Shown here: piece by piece, positions 1 to 5,639 of the stretch
Position numbering within the stretch: the stretch's first letter is position 1
Layout: each line of letters opens with the position of its first letter
Assembly (NCBI GenBank): GCA_014729015.1
Contig: WJKR01000068.1
Coordinates: 1 to 22,280 of the forward strand
DNA length: 22,280 bases
Reading direction: 5' to 3'
Source: Candidatus Woesearchaeota archaeon
GTDB taxonomy: Archaea > Nanobdellota > Nanobdellia > Woesearchaeales > WJKR01
Program-made: the position numbers and the translations under genes
Notes under the pieces: model-generated
The model's database searches: none
Seen by the model: the letters and a program-made list of their open reading frames with translations, nothing else
Told to the model about the DNA's origin: nothing

Positions 1-765
1 GACGAGGGCGACGACGAAGGCGATGATACCAATGTACTTTATGGGTATACTGATGTGCTCGTAGTACGCCGAGGAATAGCTCACCAGGATGGAGATGGCG
101 GCGGTGAGCGGCAAGCCATAGAAGACGAGGTAACGGACGTAGGTGTGCCTGCCGAAGTAGGACAGGGTTTCCCGGAGGTGCCGGCCGAGGTTGCTGAAGG
201 CGAGGTGCTTGTTCGGCTTGTACGGCTCCTTGAGGAAGAAGGTGAGGAGCAGTGCGAGGCTGATGAACGGCAGGGAGGTGATGGCAGGGAGTTTCGGGTC
301 GATGGTGAAGAGGTAGGCGCCGGTGATGAAGGCGATGCCCATGCTGACGTGCGTGACAGCCTCCACCCTTCCTTTCGTCTCTTGGTGGCGGTGCTCCTTG
401 AACGACCGTCGGAGGCTGTCGTACAGCAACGCGGATCTCGTGCCGGAGCTCATGCTGACACCTATCCCGGAAATGACCTTCGCGATGAGGAACGGCCAGA
501 ACCCGTTCATGAACGCCAGGATAGCTATCTCTACGACGTAGCACAGCCGCGCGATGATGAGCGTCTTCTTCTTGCCGAGGAGGTCTGCGAGGATGCCGGT
601 GGGTATTTCCAGGACGAGGGTGGTGAGCGCGAAGGCTGCCATAATGAAGCCGAACTGCTCTAGGCTGACCTGGGAGGCGACGTAGAACAATGCGAGTACC
701 GGCAAGAAGAACCGCCCCCACATCAGTGCCGACGTCGCGTAGATAATCGCTATGTTTCGTCGCAC
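1..765 (-). CDS. MFS-family transporter, N-terminal part (runs off the window)
   Basis: The reverse strand is open for 255 codons from a GTG at 765 to the window edge, so the C-terminal part is missing. The protein is very hydrophobic. After the second predicted helix it carries EIPTGILADLLGKKKT (about residues 53-68), which matches the loop 2-3 'motif A' of major facilitator transporters. A charged loop near residues 115-135 and further helices follow, as expected for the first six-helix bundle plus the start of the second half. Family proteins usually have about 400 residues. The GTG start is supported by a TATA-like TTTTTAT centred about 27 bases upstream, and no in-frame start lies between them. 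The substrate cannot be told from the sequence. It lies downstream of asnS on the same strand but has its own promoter, so it is probably a separate unit. Confidence 0.85.
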   Translation of the reverse strand, partial: MRRNIAIIYATSALMWGRFFLPVLALFYVASQVSLEQFGFIMAAFALTTLVLEIPTGILADLLGKKKTLIIARLCYVVEIAILAFMNGFWPFLIAKVISGIGVSMSSGTRSALLYDSLRRSFKEHRHQETKGRVEAVTHVSMGIAFITGAYLFTIDPKLPAITSLPFISLALLLTFFLKEPYKPNKHLAFSNLGRHLRETLSYFGRHTYVRYLVFYGLPLTAAISILVSYSSAYYEHISIPIKYIGIIAFVVALV

Positions 766-788
766 AGTACCGGATAGGGTAGGAAAAG

Positions 789-796
789 GATAAAAA
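789..796 (-). promoter_or_regulatory. TATA box for the MFS transporter gene
   Basis: The minus strand reads TTTTTATC here, centred about 27 bases before the GTG start at 765. This is the spacing seen for leaderless genes throughout the window. Confidence 0.5.
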
Positions 797-867
797 CCTT
801 TGCGTTTTCGCGCTTACTATGAAGCAGTCGATATAGTGGCTGGTCGAGGCAAGGCTTGTGCGCGGTC

Positions 868-884
868 CTCGTGAAGCGCACGAG
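868..884 (-). terminator. Perfect 6-bp hairpin just after the asnS stop
   Basis: CTCGTG (868-873) and CACGAG (879-884) form a perfect inverted repeat around a 5-base loop. It begins 3 bases beyond the asnS stop codon on the minus strand. No T-run follows, so it could be a 3'-end stabiliser or processing element, or a chance hairpin, instead of a true terminator. Confidence 0.3.
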
Positions 885-887
885 ACA

Positions 888-2201
888 TCACGGCGTCCAC
901 CTCGTCGGCGTCCGTGGGAAGGATATCGCATCCTTGATGGTGTCCAGCCCGCAAATCCAACTGACGATGCGTTCCATACCGAGACCGAAGCCGCCGTGCG
1001 GCACGCTGCCGTACATCCTGGTCTCGAAGTAGTACTCATAGCCGGAGAGGTCTTCGCCATCGTCTTCGAGTCGTTTCTTCAAGACCTCGAGATCGGTCTC
1101 TCGTTGGCTGCCGCCGATGATCTCGCCGTAACCCTCGGTAGCGATGAAGTCGCACCCTTGCACGCATTCCGGCCGTCCCTCCACCGACTTCATGTAGAAC
1201 GCTTTGACTTGCGCGGGGTACTCCGTTATGATGACTGGTACGTCGTGGAGGTGCGACAACTTATCCTCCTCTACCGTCCGGAGGTCTTTCCCCCAAGGCA
1301 CGTCCAGCCCGCACCGCTCCTTCAGGACCTTCAGCGCTTCGTCGTACGTCATCCTCAGGAAGGGCTTGTCCACGACCGGTCGCAGTTTGCTCATGTCCCG
1401 TCCGAGGATTCCCAGCTCTTCCTGATGGTCTTCCAGCACTCGTCTGACTATGTGCTTGATCACGCCCTCACCATAGTCCTGGATGCCTTTGAAGTCCGCC
1501 CACGCGTACTCCATCTCTGCGTGCCAGTACTCGGTGAGATGACGAGAGGTCACGCTCTTCTCCGCCCGGAAGGAGGGTGCGATGGTGTAGAGTTTCTCGT
1601 AAGAGAAGATGCCTGCTTCCGCGTACATCTGCCACGTCTGCGCCAGGTAGGTGAGACCTTTGAAGTACTTGACTGCGAATAATGAAGATCCACCTTCGCA
1701 TTGCGTCGCCTGGAAGATCGGGCTGTGGAACTCGATGAATCCTTGTCCGTCGAAGTATTCCCTGAACACCTTGAAGACCGTCGCCCTGATTTTGAGGACG
1801 GCCTGCATCTTTCGTGAACGCAGCCACAAGTGCCTTTTGTCGAGCAAGAACTCCTTGCCCTGGCCCTTCTGTATCGGGAACTCGTGGCTCCAACCCACGA
1901 CCTCGAACGCATCCACTTTCACCTCGAACCCGGTTGGCGCCCGGTCGTCCTTAACTATCTCGCCTGAGAGTCGCAGCGCTGCCTCTATCTGGAGCTTGTC
2001 GGCTAACGCGAACTGTTCGTCACCGACTTTCGCTCGTCCGATGACGCATTGGATGGTATCCGTGCCGTCGCGCAGCACGATGAACTTAATTTTGCTGCTG
2101 CCGCGCTCGCGGTACACCCATCCTCGCAACGCCACTTTTCCTGTGCCTTGGCTCATGGCTTCCTTGACGGTCTTGAACCGTAGTTTATCGAATGTCATCA
2201 T
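888..2201 (-). CDS. asnS: Asparaginyl-tRNA synthetase
   Basis: This class IIb synthetase charges tRNA-Asn with asparagine in the cytoplasm. The 437 residues show an N-terminal OB-fold anticodon-binding domain (about 20-105, with GWVYRERGSSKIKFIVLRDG). The class II core follows, with motif 2 FRAEKSVTSRHLTEYWHAEMEY (split here as FRAEKS at 211-216 and HLTEYWHAEMEY at 221-232). Motif 3 is GFGLGMERIVSWICG at 404-418, and the C-terminus is FPRTPTRWTP. The HLTEYWHAE signature and the terminal PRTP-R--P favour AsnRS over archaeal AspRS, and a separate AspRS lies at 5640-7337. Two consecutive ATGs (2199-2201, 2196-2198) sit 5 bases after a strong AGGAGGG. A TATA-like box lies about 27 bases upstream, so both a leaderless and an SD-led mRNA are conceivable. 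Length is normal for the family. Confidence 0.95.
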   Translation of the reverse strand: MMTFDKLRFKTVKEAMSQGTGKVALRGWVYRERGSSKIKFIVLRDGTDTIQCVIGRAKVGDEQFALADKLQIEAALRLSGEIVKDDRAPTGFEVKVDAFEVVGWSHEFPIQKGQGKEFLLDKRHLWLRSRKMQAVLKIRATVFKVFREYFDGQGFIEFHSPIFQATQCEGGSSLFAVKYFKGLTYLAQTWQMYAEAGIFSYEKLYTIAPSFRAEKSVTSRHLTEYWHAEMEYAWADFKGIQDYGEGVIKHIVRRVLEDHQEELGILGRDMSKLRPVVDKPFLRMTYDEALKVLKERCGLDVPWGKDLRTVEEDKLSHLHDVPVIITEYPAQVKAFYMKSVEGRPECVQGCDFIATEGYGEIIGGSQRETDLEVLKKRLEDDGEDLSGYEYYFETRMYGSVPHGGFGLGMERIVSWICGLDTIKDAISFPRTPTRWTP

Positions 2202-2206
2202 ATCAT

Positions 2207-2213
2207 CCCTCCT
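2207..2213 (-). promoter_or_regulatory. Shine-Dalgarno sequence of asnS
   Basis: The minus strand reads AGGAGGG, 5 bases before the asnS ATG. It lies at or upstream of the start point predicted from the proximal TATA box. It would therefore be used only on a longer transcript, for example one beginning upstream of the mini-ORF at 2259-2327. Confidence 0.6.
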
Positions 2214-2223
2214 AATGGTCGAG

Positions 2224-2233
2224 TATTATAAAA
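2224..2233 (-). promoter_or_regulatory. Proximal TATA box of asnS
   Basis: The minus strand reads TTTTATAATA, centred about 27 bases before the asnS ATG, as in other genes here. Confidence 0.5.
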
Positions 2234-2258
2234 AACTTGTTGTAGAAGAGTGTCTGCC

Positions 2259-2327
2259 TCAATTAATCGAGGAATACAACGCCTTGTACTCCTCTTCCTC
2301 TTCCAGCGTCTGGTAGTAGGCAAACAT
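2259..2327 (-). CDS. Possible 22-residue mini-protein or leader ORF upstream of asnS
   Basis: An ATG at 2327 opens a 22-codon frame ending in TGA. The peptide begins MFAYYQTL, then has five glutamates in a row (EEEEE), and ends YSSIN with an Asn codon right before the stop. Its ATG lies exactly 27.5 bases from the centre of a good TATA box (ATTTATAT on the minus strand at 2351-2358), the same spacing found for the long genes of this window. It lies 57 bases upstream of the asnS start. It could be a real short protein, a leader peptide, or the accidental first ORF of a longer asnS leader. Nothing similar is recognised and coding statistics are useless at this length. Confidence 0.35.
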   Translation of the reverse strand: MFAYYQTLEEEEEYKALYSSIN

Positions 2328-2350
2328 GTTCCTCGAGAACAGCCCACCGT

Positions 2351-2358
2351 ATATAAAT
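2351..2358 (-). promoter_or_regulatory. TATA box for the mini-ORF / distal asnS promoter
   Basis: The minus strand reads ATTTATAT, centred 27.5 bases before the mini-ORF ATG. Transcripts from here would carry the mini-ORF and the asnS Shine-Dalgarno sequence. Confidence 0.45.
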
Positions 2359-2382
2359 GTTTGGTGGTCTCCCACGCAAAAA

Positions 2383-2390
2383 ATATATAA
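2383..2390 (+). promoter_or_regulatory. TATA box of the 2415 membrane protein - tgt cluster
   Basis: ATATATAA preceded by an A-rich tract (a possible BRE), centred about 28 bases before the ATG at 2415. Confidence 0.6.
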
Positions 2391-2414
2391 GGGAGCCTGC
2401 TTGCTGTCATTGCC

Positions 2415-3242
2415 ATGAAGATTCCGAAAACATCATTCTCCGGGTACGGCGCTTTGTTGAAGGAATCATGGCGATCGCTCTGGCAGCTGCCCATGACGTT
2501 CTTGCCCGCGGTGTACACCTATCTCGGGATGCTCGTCATCGGTTTAGGACTTACCGGGGTCGCCCGATTGGCGTACGGCGGCTTGGAGACCGTCGATATC
2601 AAGACGGGCAGCATCGTCGCCTTCGTCGCCTTAGGCATCATCGTCGCCTTCCTCTTCGGTACGCACGTAGCGGCCGTGTACGCGAGCGTCTTCCGTCGCG
2701 CGGCGCGGGGCAAGCCAATCACCATCAGCGAGGTGTTCCGCGACGCGGCCGGGCTGTTCCGGCGGAGCGCGGGCATGGTGCTCGCGGTAATCGTCGCATC
2801 ATTGCCGCTCCTCCTGCTCGTCGGTGTCACCGTCGGCGTCATGGCGGTCGCGGCGACGAAGCCCGTCCTGTTCGTGCTCGTCGGCTTCCTCGCACTGGTC
2901 TTCCTGCTCGTCTTTTTCGGTTACGGCGCGTGGCTCGTGTTCCTCTTGCCTTTGCTCGCGTACACCAAGCTGGGCGCGTGGCGCATGCTCGGACAGGCAT
3001 GGGCGTTGTTGTGGCGTGACAACAGTCACGTGTGGGTCACGTACCTCATCCACTTCGGCATCGGCGTCGGGGTAGGGGTTGCGCTCGGCGGCGTCAGCGT
3101 CGCGCTCTCACTCTTGAGCAGCGGCGAGGAGCCGTTGTGGTGGACAATCATCAGCTTCTTGGTGAACATCGTTGTCGCCGTCTGGTTGCTCTTGTTCGTG
3201 TTCCGCTCCTTCATCGCGCGGTACAAGCCGAAGGTGTCGTGA
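2415..3242 (+). CDS. Polytopic membrane protein of unknown function
   Basis: The 275 residues contain about six or seven predicted membrane helices (roughly 27-49, 66-90, 119-147, 151-183 as one long or two segments, 207-234, 241-264). The N-terminus is short and basic. The tail RSFIARYKPKVS is basic and probably cytoplasmic. Between helices lie amphipathic stretches (YGALLKESWRSLWQLP, ISEVFRDAAGLFRRSAG and KLGAWRMLGQAWALLWRD). This layout resembles archaeal proteins with glycerophosphodiesterase-type membrane domains of unknown role, but I cannot assign it firmly. A TATA box lies about 28 bases upstream of the ATG. Its TGA overlaps the GTG of tgt (GTGA), so the two are probably translated from one mRNA. 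This suggests, but does not prove, a link to tRNA modification or base uptake. Confidence 0.85.
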   Translation: MKIPKTSFSGYGALLKESWRSLWQLPMTFLPAVYTYLGMLVIGLGLTGVARLAYGGLETVDIKTGSIVAFVALGIIVAFLFGTHVAAVYASVFRRAARGKPITISEVFRDAAGLFRRSAGMVLAVIVASLPLLLLVGVTVGVMAVAATKPVLFVLVGFLALVFLLVFFGYGAWLVFLLPLLAYTKLGAWRMLGQAWALLWRDNSHVWVTYLIHFGIGVGVGVALGGVSVALSLLSSGEEPLWWTIISFLVNIVVAVWLLLFVFRSFIARYKPKVS

Positions 3243-4363
3243 CGTTGTTCTCTTTGCAAGGAATGAGCGGTGAAGCGAGGACTGGCGTGCTGCGGACGAG
3301 GAGTGGTAAGGTGAGGACACCGTTCTTCATGCCGGTCGCGACGTTCGCTTCCGGTCGTAGTATCGGCTCGGAGGAGTACCACGCGGACGGGGTGCAGGCG
3401 GTCATCAGCAACGCGTTCCTGTTGTCGTTGCGTCCTGGTGTCGAAATCATTGAAGAGTTAGGTGGTGTCGGTAAGTTCATGGGGTTCGACAGGGCTGTCT
3501 TCAGTGATAGTGGCGGGTTCCAGGCGAGCAGGAAGAGCCTGTTCTCCGGCACGAGCAGGAGGGGCGTGCATTTCCGCAGCCCTTTTGACGGCAAGCGGGT
3601 CGTGATGACGCCGCGGCGGGTGGTGGAGGTGCAGGAACGCTTGGGGAGCGACGTGGCGATGGTTATCGATGACATGGCGCCCGCTGACGCTCCTCGTGAA
3701 CAGTTCATGAAGTCGCTTCATAATACGCATCGTTGGGCAAAGGAGTGCAAGGACGCGCACACTGATAGCAAGCAGTTGTTGTTCGCGATCGTGCAGGGCG
3801 GATATGACGCGAAGCTGCGCCGGGAATCTGCTGAGTACTTGACGTCTCTGGGCTTCGATGGGTATGGTGTCGGCGGCTGCGCTATTGGCGAACCAAAAGT
3901 TGACATGTACCGCGCCGTGAAGAACAGTACACCTTTCCTTCCTCAGGAAAAGGTCCGTTATTTGATGGGCGTCGGCAGCCCTCCTGACATCGTGCACGCG
4001 GTCAGCTTAGGCGTCGACTGCTTTGATAGCATCTTCCCGACGCGTAACGCCCGGCACAACATGATCTTCACGTTCCAGGGTTCGTACCAGTTGGAGAAGT
4101 CGAGGTATGCGAAGGATCGCGGCCCGTTAGAGGAGGAGTGCGATTGCTTGACGTGTCAACATCATTCGCGCGCGTACGTGCGTCATCTGTCCTTGGTGAA
4201 CGAGGTCGCTGGTGAGCGGCTGCGCCAAGTGCATAACGTCCGTTTCATGACCCGGTTGATGGAGCGGATACGGTCGAGCATCACAGAGGGTTCTTTCAAG
4301 AAGTTCAGGCAGGAGTTCTTGCACGACTGGTTTCAGGGGAAGATTCCAAAATTATATAAATGA
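3239..4363 (+). CDS. tgt: tRNA-guanine transglycosylase, bacterial/eukaryotic (QueTGT-like) type
   Basis: The enzyme exchanges guanine in tRNA for a 7-deazaguanine base. The 374 residues match the full bacterial length. Visible landmarks are FMPVATF (30-36), the base-binding DSGGFQ (90-95) and AIVQGG (183-188). GVGGCAIGEP (210-219) is the bacterial GGLAVGE loop, and VDCFDSIFPTRNARH (259-273) contains the probable nucleophile Asp263. The zinc site is C301-x-C303-x2-C306 with His332, spaced as in bacterial TGT. There is no C-terminal PUA region such as the archaeosine enzyme (ArcTGT) has. Start: GTG at 3239, because the residues from there align with the family N-terminus; an ATG at 3263 would remove part of it. 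It overlaps its upstream neighbour by GTGA and its stop overlaps a possible ATG at 4360. In bacteria the target is G34 of GUN-anticodon tRNAs. That the target is the same here is inferred. Confidence 0.9.
   Translation: MTLFSLQGMSGEARTGVLRTRSGKVRTPFFMPVATFASGRSIGSEEYHADGVQAVISNAFLLSLRPGVEIIEELGGVGKFMGFDRAVFSDSGGFQASRKSLFSGTSRRGVHFRSPFDGKRVVMTPRRVVEVQERLGSDVAMVIDDMAPADAPREQFMKSLHNTHRWAKECKDAHTDSKQLLFAIVQGGYDAKLRRESAEYLTSLGFDGYGVGGCAIGEPKVDMYRAVKNSTPFLPQEKVRYLMGVGSPPDIVHAVSLGVDCFDSIFPTRNARHNMIFTFQGSYQLEKSRYAKDRGPLEEECDCLTCQHHSRAYVRHLSLVNEVAGERLRQVHNVRFMTRLMERIRSSITEGSFKKFRQEFLHDWFQGKIPKLYK
4353..4360 (+). promoter_or_regulatory. TATA box inside the 3' end of tgt
   Basis: TATATAAA, formed by the last tgt codons, is centred 27.5 bases before the ATG at 4384. 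This suggests that the next gene has its own leaderless promoter. Confidence 0.45.
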
Positions 4364-4383
4364 TGTTCCGCGGTTTTTCCTCT

Positions 4384-4908
4384 ATGAAGCTGGATTACTT
4401 GCAACTGACGAGTATCCGGGTGTTGGTGGGCTTAGGGCTTATCTACGCAGTGTTGCAGGAACTTGGAGCTTGGTCGTTGGCGTTGAGCGGTTGTTTCATC
4501 TCGTTGCATTGGTGGGCGCAGCGGCAGGGCCAAGAGCAAGGATTGCGCCGGCGGGAATACCAGTATTCTTCCTTGTTGTCATCGTTCATGGTGTTGATCG
4601 TGTTCGTACTGTTGCTGTTCAAGGAAACCATCCCTATCATCTTGGCTGCCATCTTCTTCGCGGCGTCGTTGATCAAGATGCTGTTCGCGTTGCAGGACTT
4701 GTCGGGGACGAGCGGCGAGGATGTGGGGAGGCCGGTGAAGACGAATTGGTCGCTGACGGCGAGCTTCATGTTCTTGGCGTGCTACTTCTTCGGGAGGAAT
4801 GTCGACTTGGCATTGGCGTCGTCATTGCTGTTGGTGTACTTGTTGTTGTCGTTGGGCATCTACACGCGGCGGATCACCGACTTGAAGGTGAAGAATAGGC
4901 AGCGATGA
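4384..4908 (+). CDS. Small four- to five-helix membrane protein, unknown function
   Basis: The 174 residues show hydrophobic helices near 12-40, 65-85, 86-103, 128-143 and 146-160. Short charged links include WWAQRQGQEQGLRRREYQY, and the C-terminus is basic (TRRITDLKVKNRQR). No family is recognised. The start is ambiguous. ATGs at 4360 and 4363 overlap the tgt stop (ATGA) and would give 182 or 181 residues through coupling. I prefer 4384 because of the TATA box centred 27.5 bases upstream. Its 3' end overlaps the convergent YbaK-family gene by 35 bases. Confidence 0.75.
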   Translation: MKLDYLQLTSIRVLVGLGLIYAVLQELGAWSLALSGCFISLHWWAQRQGQEQGLRRREYQYSSLLSSFMVLIVFVLLLFKETIPIILAAIFFAASLIKMLFALQDLSGTSGEDVGRPVKTNWSLTASFMFLACYFFGRNVDLALASSLLLVYLLLSLGIYTRRITDLKVKNRQR

Positions 4909-5365
4909 TGGGTTTCGCGACGCTCAAATAGTCTTCGGTCTTGAGTTTGATGCTGTGGTGGTGCGTGCCCGCTGAGAAGACGATGGTCCCCTTCGTCTCT
5001 TGTAAGTGTCGGTCGAAGTACATGGGCATGTCGAAAAGTTGACCGAACGGCGGGACGCTGCCGACCGTGCACGTCGTTCTTTCCAGCACTTCTTCCGGCG
5101 ACGCTAGTGAGAGGTTCTTGACGCGCAGTACTTCCTTCTTTATCTTCCTGAGGTCCAGTCGCCGGTCGCCTGCGACGACGAACATGACCAGGATTCCTGT
5201 CTTTTTCTCTTTGAGGACCAATGCCTTTGCCGCTTGTTCTATCTTCGTCCCCCTGACGCTCGCGGCGTCTTGGCTGCTGTGGACATGGCCGTGTTCCAAT
5301 AAGGCGTAGTTGACGTTGTGTTGTTTGAGGAGTGCTCGTATCTTCTCGAGGATGTCTGCGCCCAT
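4874..5365 (-). CDS. YbaK/ProX-family aminoacyl-tRNA deacylase
   Basis: The 163 residues form a single YbaK/EbsC domain, the fold that hydrolyses mischarged aminoacyl-tRNAs in trans or as the ProRS editing domain. Recognisable features are the N-terminal helix LEKIRALLKQHNVNYALLEH, the KIEQAAKALVLKEKK strand-helix with the family's conserved lysine, and VVAGDRRLDLRKIKKEV. The GSVPPFG loop is the substrate-pocket signature. The C-terminal FSAGTHHHSIKLKTEDY matches the usual end. Which mischarged tRNA it clears cannot be read here: ProX clears Ala-tRNA-Pro, YbaK clears Cys-tRNA-Pro, and other members differ. The ATG at 5365 lies 27.5 bases from the centre of a palindromic TATA box shared with the divergent gene at 5420. 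Confidence 0.85.
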   Translation of the reverse strand: MGADILEKIRALLKQHNVNYALLEHGHVHSSQDAASVRGTKIEQAAKALVLKEKKTGILVMFVVAGDRRLDLRKIKKEVLRVKNLSLASPEEVLERTTCTVGSVPPFGQLFDMPMYFDRHLQETKGTIVFSAGTHHHSIKLKTEDYLSVAKPIIAAYSSPSSR

Positions 5366-5387
5366 GGTGTCTGCTGCAAAGAGGAAG

Positions 5388-5397
5388 TTTTATAAAA
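5388..5397. promoter_or_regulatory. Palindromic TATA box shared by two divergent leaderless genes
   Basis: TTTTATAAAA is its own reverse complement. Its centre (5392.5) is exactly 27.5 bases from both the ATG at 5365 on the minus strand and the ATG at 5420 on the plus strand. No other TATA candidate lies in the 54 bases between the two genes, so one box probably serves both directions. Confidence 0.65.
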
Positions 5398-5419
5398 GTG
5401 TTTGTGCATTGCCGATGAC

Positions 5420-5638
5420 ATGAACGCTACGCAGAAGGTCTTAGTGTTCGGCGTCGCCGCGTTCCTGATTGTCGTGTCGTTGGTAAGCGTCAATGATGGA
5501 GACCGGCCGCAAGTGACCGGCGGCACGGTCATGGACGTCGATGAGGAGGCTCCTACGGAAGAACTGAACAGTAGCGCCGATGATGGCCCTGTAGAGGAAG
5601 AGCATGGGTGCGGCGGCCACTGCGGAGAAGGCAAATAA
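5420..5638 (+). CDS. Small membrane-anchored protein with acidic linker and His/Cys tail
   Basis: The 72 residues have one N-terminal helix (about 7-24, KVLVFGVAAFLIVVSLVSV) that acts as an anchor or uncleaved signal. A strongly acidic, Ser/Thr/Pro-containing region follows, and the protein ends HGCGGHCGEGK. The two Cys and two His within ten residues could bind a metal or form a disulfide outside the membrane. No family is recognised. The ATG at 5420 is preferred to the TTG at 5402 because it is 27.5 bases from the shared palindromic TATA box. The stop lies one base from the stop of convergent aspS. Confidence 0.7.
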   Translation: MNATQKVLVFGVAAFLIVVSLVSVNDGDRPQVTGGTVMDVDEEAPTEELNSSADDGPVEEEHGCGGHCGEGK

Positions 5639-5639
5639 C

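Noticed and set aside
55..663. A 202-codon open frame on the plus strand
   Set aside because: It is antisense to the MFS transporter, gives a low-complexity Glu/Arg-rich protein without motifs, and the other strand shows a clear membrane transporter.
858..1682. A 274-codon plus-strand frame
   Set aside because: It lies wholly opposite asnS, whose class II motifs are unmistakable.
2198..2518. A 106-codon minus-strand frame in the asnS upstream region
   Set aside because: It crosses two TATA boxes and the start of the membrane-protein gene on the other strand, and has no recognisable features; the shorter 22-codon frame fits promoter spacing better.
3032..3238. N-terminal extension of the tgt frame by 69 codons
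   Set aside because: It overlaps the upstream membrane protein out of frame and lacks similarity to TGT; the family N-terminus begins at the GTG at 3239.
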